Shown one piece after another: positions 6,704-8,719 of a stretch of DNA of 8,719 bases. Position 1 is the first letter of the stretch. Every line of letters begins with the position of its first letter. The notes beneath the pieces are model-generated. The model saw only the letters and a list, made by a program, of their open reading frames with translations. It was not told the origin of the DNA and did not search any database. A program made the position numbers and the translations under genes. This DNA is from DATCJY01 sp036562565 (lineage in GTDB: Bacteria; Bacteroidota; Bacteroidia; Flavobacteriales_D; Sanyastnellaceae), in NCBI GenBank assembly GCA_036562565.1, contig DATCJY010000017.1, forward strand, positions 1 to 8,719, read 5' to 3'.

Positions 6704-8719
6704 TTATGGGTTAATGAATTTCTTTTGAAGCAGTTCTTCGTTGTTGTTGGTCACCGTCAACACATACACACCTGCAGGCATTGAACCTGTACCGATGCTG
6801 ATGTTCTTGCCTTTCCAGGTGGATGTAGTCATATTCCAAACCAACTTACCGGTCATGTCATAAACACTCAGTGTTGTTTTTTCAGATGATTGGAAGTTGA
6901 AATACACTTCAAGTGAACCGGAAGTTTTGATTACAGAGATGTGTGATTCTTCATCGATTTCAGTGATGTTCACCGCGCGATCTACCACGATATCGATAGA
7001 GTCGGTAGCTGAACATGTGGCACTGTTAGCAACAAGTGTCAAGGTGTACACTCCGGGTTCGCTGAATTCATAACTGAATACATCATCGTTGCTCACAAAG
7101 CCATTGCTCAAAGTCCATTGGAACGATGTGGCATTGGCGTTGGTTTGTTCAATGGTTACATTTTGCGAAGTTCCTTCAGTCAAAGCGAAGAACATGTCAT
7201 CAGAAAGAATTTCTACGGTCACAACGTTGTTGTCGCGGAGGTCAAAAGTGAACTCTTCCGCACCACAGTAAGATTGCAGCAATACGGTATAAACATCCGC
7301 ACTCAATCCTTCAATGATTTTGATACCGCTACCTGTAGTGCCTTGGGCAACCACTTCGTTGTGTGAGTTCTTCACGAAGAAGTCATAGCTTGGGGCGTTG
7401 TTAACCTTCCAGGCCAATGCACCATTTTGTCCGCTGTTGCAGTAATCGATGGTAGAAGCAAGTGCTTCGAATGTCACTGCAGCCGGTTCGCTCACTTCAA
7501 TGGTTTTGGAAGTAGAGATGCATCCTGCAGGTGTAGCGGAGATGGTATAGACATTCGCAGGCAGGTTGATGAAGTTGTAAGTACCTTCTTCAGTGGTGTA
7601 TGCATGGCCCAAAGAATCAGTCAAAGTAATGTTCCATTCACCTTGTGGTACTTCCAAAGAGATGCTACCGTTGTTAGCATTGTTGCAATCGAGGTTAGCC
7701 ACGGTAGTTGTAATAGCCGGAGTAGCATGAATCAAGAAGCGGTTACCACTGTAGTTGCCGGTGTGTGAGATAACGAGTTCTTGTCCTTCTACAAAAGGAA
7801 TGGTGTTGCCAGTAACGAGGTCTTCAATCATGAGGCAAGAACCAAGCGGCAAGTTTTTGACTTCTTGGATGCGCAAGCGGTAAGTACCGTTGTTTGGCAT
7901 TTTCACATACACAGGAATGGTGATGTTTCCTTGTGCATTCAACGGCCGGCTGTCGATTGAAAGGCGGATTCCATCTTCACTCACAAGAGCACATTCAGCA
8001 GCACCTGCTTCTTGGCTTGGAAGTTTCTTGGCATCAAATTCATACTCGTAGTTGCCGGTAGCATCATTGTTGAAGTTGATGACGCATTCATCGGAACTGT
8101 TGCCCGACTTAAAGAATCGAATTGCCGCATAAGAGGCATCTTCATCTTCGCTGCGCTCAAAAGCAACACCGGTTCTGGTCTTGAATGTTTCACGGTATTG
8201 AAGTGTAGCACCCGGACCATTTGCCTTCACAAAGAATGCTTGACCTGAAGCAATGTAACGCGGAGCAGTACCTGCAGCTGCCGTGTGATATACTTTGTAG
8301 TTGTTGGTTTCGGCATCAAACAAGTAATACATACGAATGGTGCCTGAGCCGGCTTCGGCAATTGCTTTGAAATCCACTTCACTTGGATAGCGGTTCACAA
8401 GCAAATTCCAACCATCATCATCAGGATTGCCGGTTGCAGTATAGGAAACAGTGTCAATAATGGTTCCTTGTTGAATGTATCCTTTTGCTCTCAACACGTT
8501 TTGAGGAGAAGGAAGGTTGGCATAGGTATAGAAGAAATATCCTTTGTTAGGTTGAAATGCTTCGTTGACGTGTGATACACCTACATAACCGTTGTTGATA
8601 TTGCCCGGAGCACTTTCATCATACCATTGAATGTTGTTGAAGGTATATCCCGGAGCAGGATAATCGGAACCTGCGAAACCGGTAGTTACAACGGTTTCGT
8701 TCCATTGTGCCACGGTAGC
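6704..8719 (-). CDS. Large T9SS-secreted surface protein with SprB-like and PKD-like modules (partial, 3' part)
   Basis: The frame is open to the window edge, so the start lies outside. About 671 residues are visible and none form a signal peptide. Numbering from the GTG at 8713, which is probably internal: residues 100-163 carry GWNLLVNRYPSEVDF followed by a GQAFFVKA motif, a module common in Bacteroidota secreted proteins. Residues 334-411 resemble a SprB-type repeat (LDCNNANNGSISLEV, LPANVYTISATPAGC, EVSEPAAVTF), and 418-497 look like a second, more diverged one. Residues 500-578 are PKD-like (FQWTLSNG, FSEPGVYTLTLVANSATC). Residues about 590-669 are a type A T9SS sorting domain with LSVYDMTGKLVW, MPAGVYVLTV and the ending LLQKKFINP. 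Family knowledge says such proteins are exported through the outer membrane and often anchored on the surface, frequently as adhesins. The passenger's activity is unknown, and no catalytic motif is visible in this part. A strong terminator follows at 6668-6628. Confidence 0.9.
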   Translation of the reverse strand, partial: ATVAQWNETVVTTGFAGSDYPAPGYTFNNIQWYDESAPGNINNGYVGVSHVNEAFQPNKGYFFYTYANLPSPQNVLRAKGYIQQGTIIDTVSYTATGNPDDDGWNLLVNRYPSEVDFKAIAEAGSGTIRMYYLFDAETNNYKVYHTAAAGTAPRYIASGQAFFVKANGPGATLQYRETFKTRTGVAFERSEDEDASYAAIRFFKSGNSSDECVINFNNDATGNYEYEFDAKKLPSQEAGAAECALVSEDGIRLSIDSRPLNAQGNITIPVYVKMPNNGTYRLRIQEVKNLPLGSCLMIEDLVTGNTIPFVEGQELVISHTGNYSGNRFLIHATPAITTTVANLDCNNANNGSISLEVPQGEWNITLTDSLGHAYTTEEGTYNFINLPANVYTISATPAGCISTSKTIEVSEPAAVTFEALASTIDYCNSGQNGALAWKVNNAPSYDFFVKNSHNEVVAQGTTGSGIKIIEGLSADVYTVLLQSYCGAEEFTFDLRDNNVVTVEILSDDMFFALTEGTSQNVTIEQTNANATSFQWTLSNGFVSNDDVFSYEFSEPGVYTLTLVANSATCSATDSIDIVVDRAVNITEIDEESHISVIKTSGSLEVYFNFQSSEKTTLSVYDMTGKLVWNMTTSTWKGKNISIGTGSMPAGVYVLTVTNNNEELLQKKFINP

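Noticed and set aside
1..8719. Search for CRISPR arrays, insertion sequences, phage genes, tRNA or rRNA genes and defence modules
   Set aside because: I saw no regularly spaced direct repeats, terminal inverted repeats, transposase or integrase motifs, or structured RNA gene on either strand.

Overview
The window reads as chromosomal DNA from a member of the Bacteroidota, probably an environmental, Flavobacteriales- or Sphingobacteriales-like lineage; I cannot place it lower. Three things point there: type IX secretion (T9SS) C-terminal sorting domains on the two edge genes, promoter elements of the TAnnTTTG type used by this phylum with no clear Shine-Dalgarno sites, and a DUF4292 lipoprotein, a family known mainly from Bacteroidota.

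Layout, left to right. (1) Positions 1-563 hold the 3' end of a secreted protein with a T9SS type A sorting domain, closed by a strong intrinsic terminator at 590-629. (2) After a promoter candidate at 731-759, four plus-strand genes are packed closely from 787 to 5854: a sugar-phosphate nucleotidyltransferase with a beta-helix tail, a TPR-rich lipoprotein, a DUF4292 lipoprotein, and an EnvC-like coiled-coil protein with a degenerate LytM (M23) domain. (3) ispD, of the MEP isoprenoid pathway, lies on the minus strand and converges on the EnvC-like gene with only 21 bp between stop codons. (4) Positions 6704-8719 hold the 3' part of a large minus-strand T9SS-secreted protein with SprB-like and PKD-like modules, with its own terminator just before the ispD promoter.

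The four-gene block looks like an envelope module: a cytoplasmic enzyme that makes an activated sugar, two lipoproteins predicted to face the periplasm, and a periplasmic regulator of peptidoglycan hydrolysis. A shared role in envelope assembly or division is an inference from gene order and localisation. The flanking T9SS proteins are separate transcription units.

I see no mobile element, CRISPR array, RNA gene, phage gene or defence system. The window is mostly conserved core sequence flanked by two surface or secreted proteins, and I did not find a clearly undescribed system. The observations most worth following are the loss of metal and catalytic residues in the LytM domain, the unknown substrate of the nucleotidyltransferase, and two promoter elements with matching geometry, one of which shortens the ispD start.
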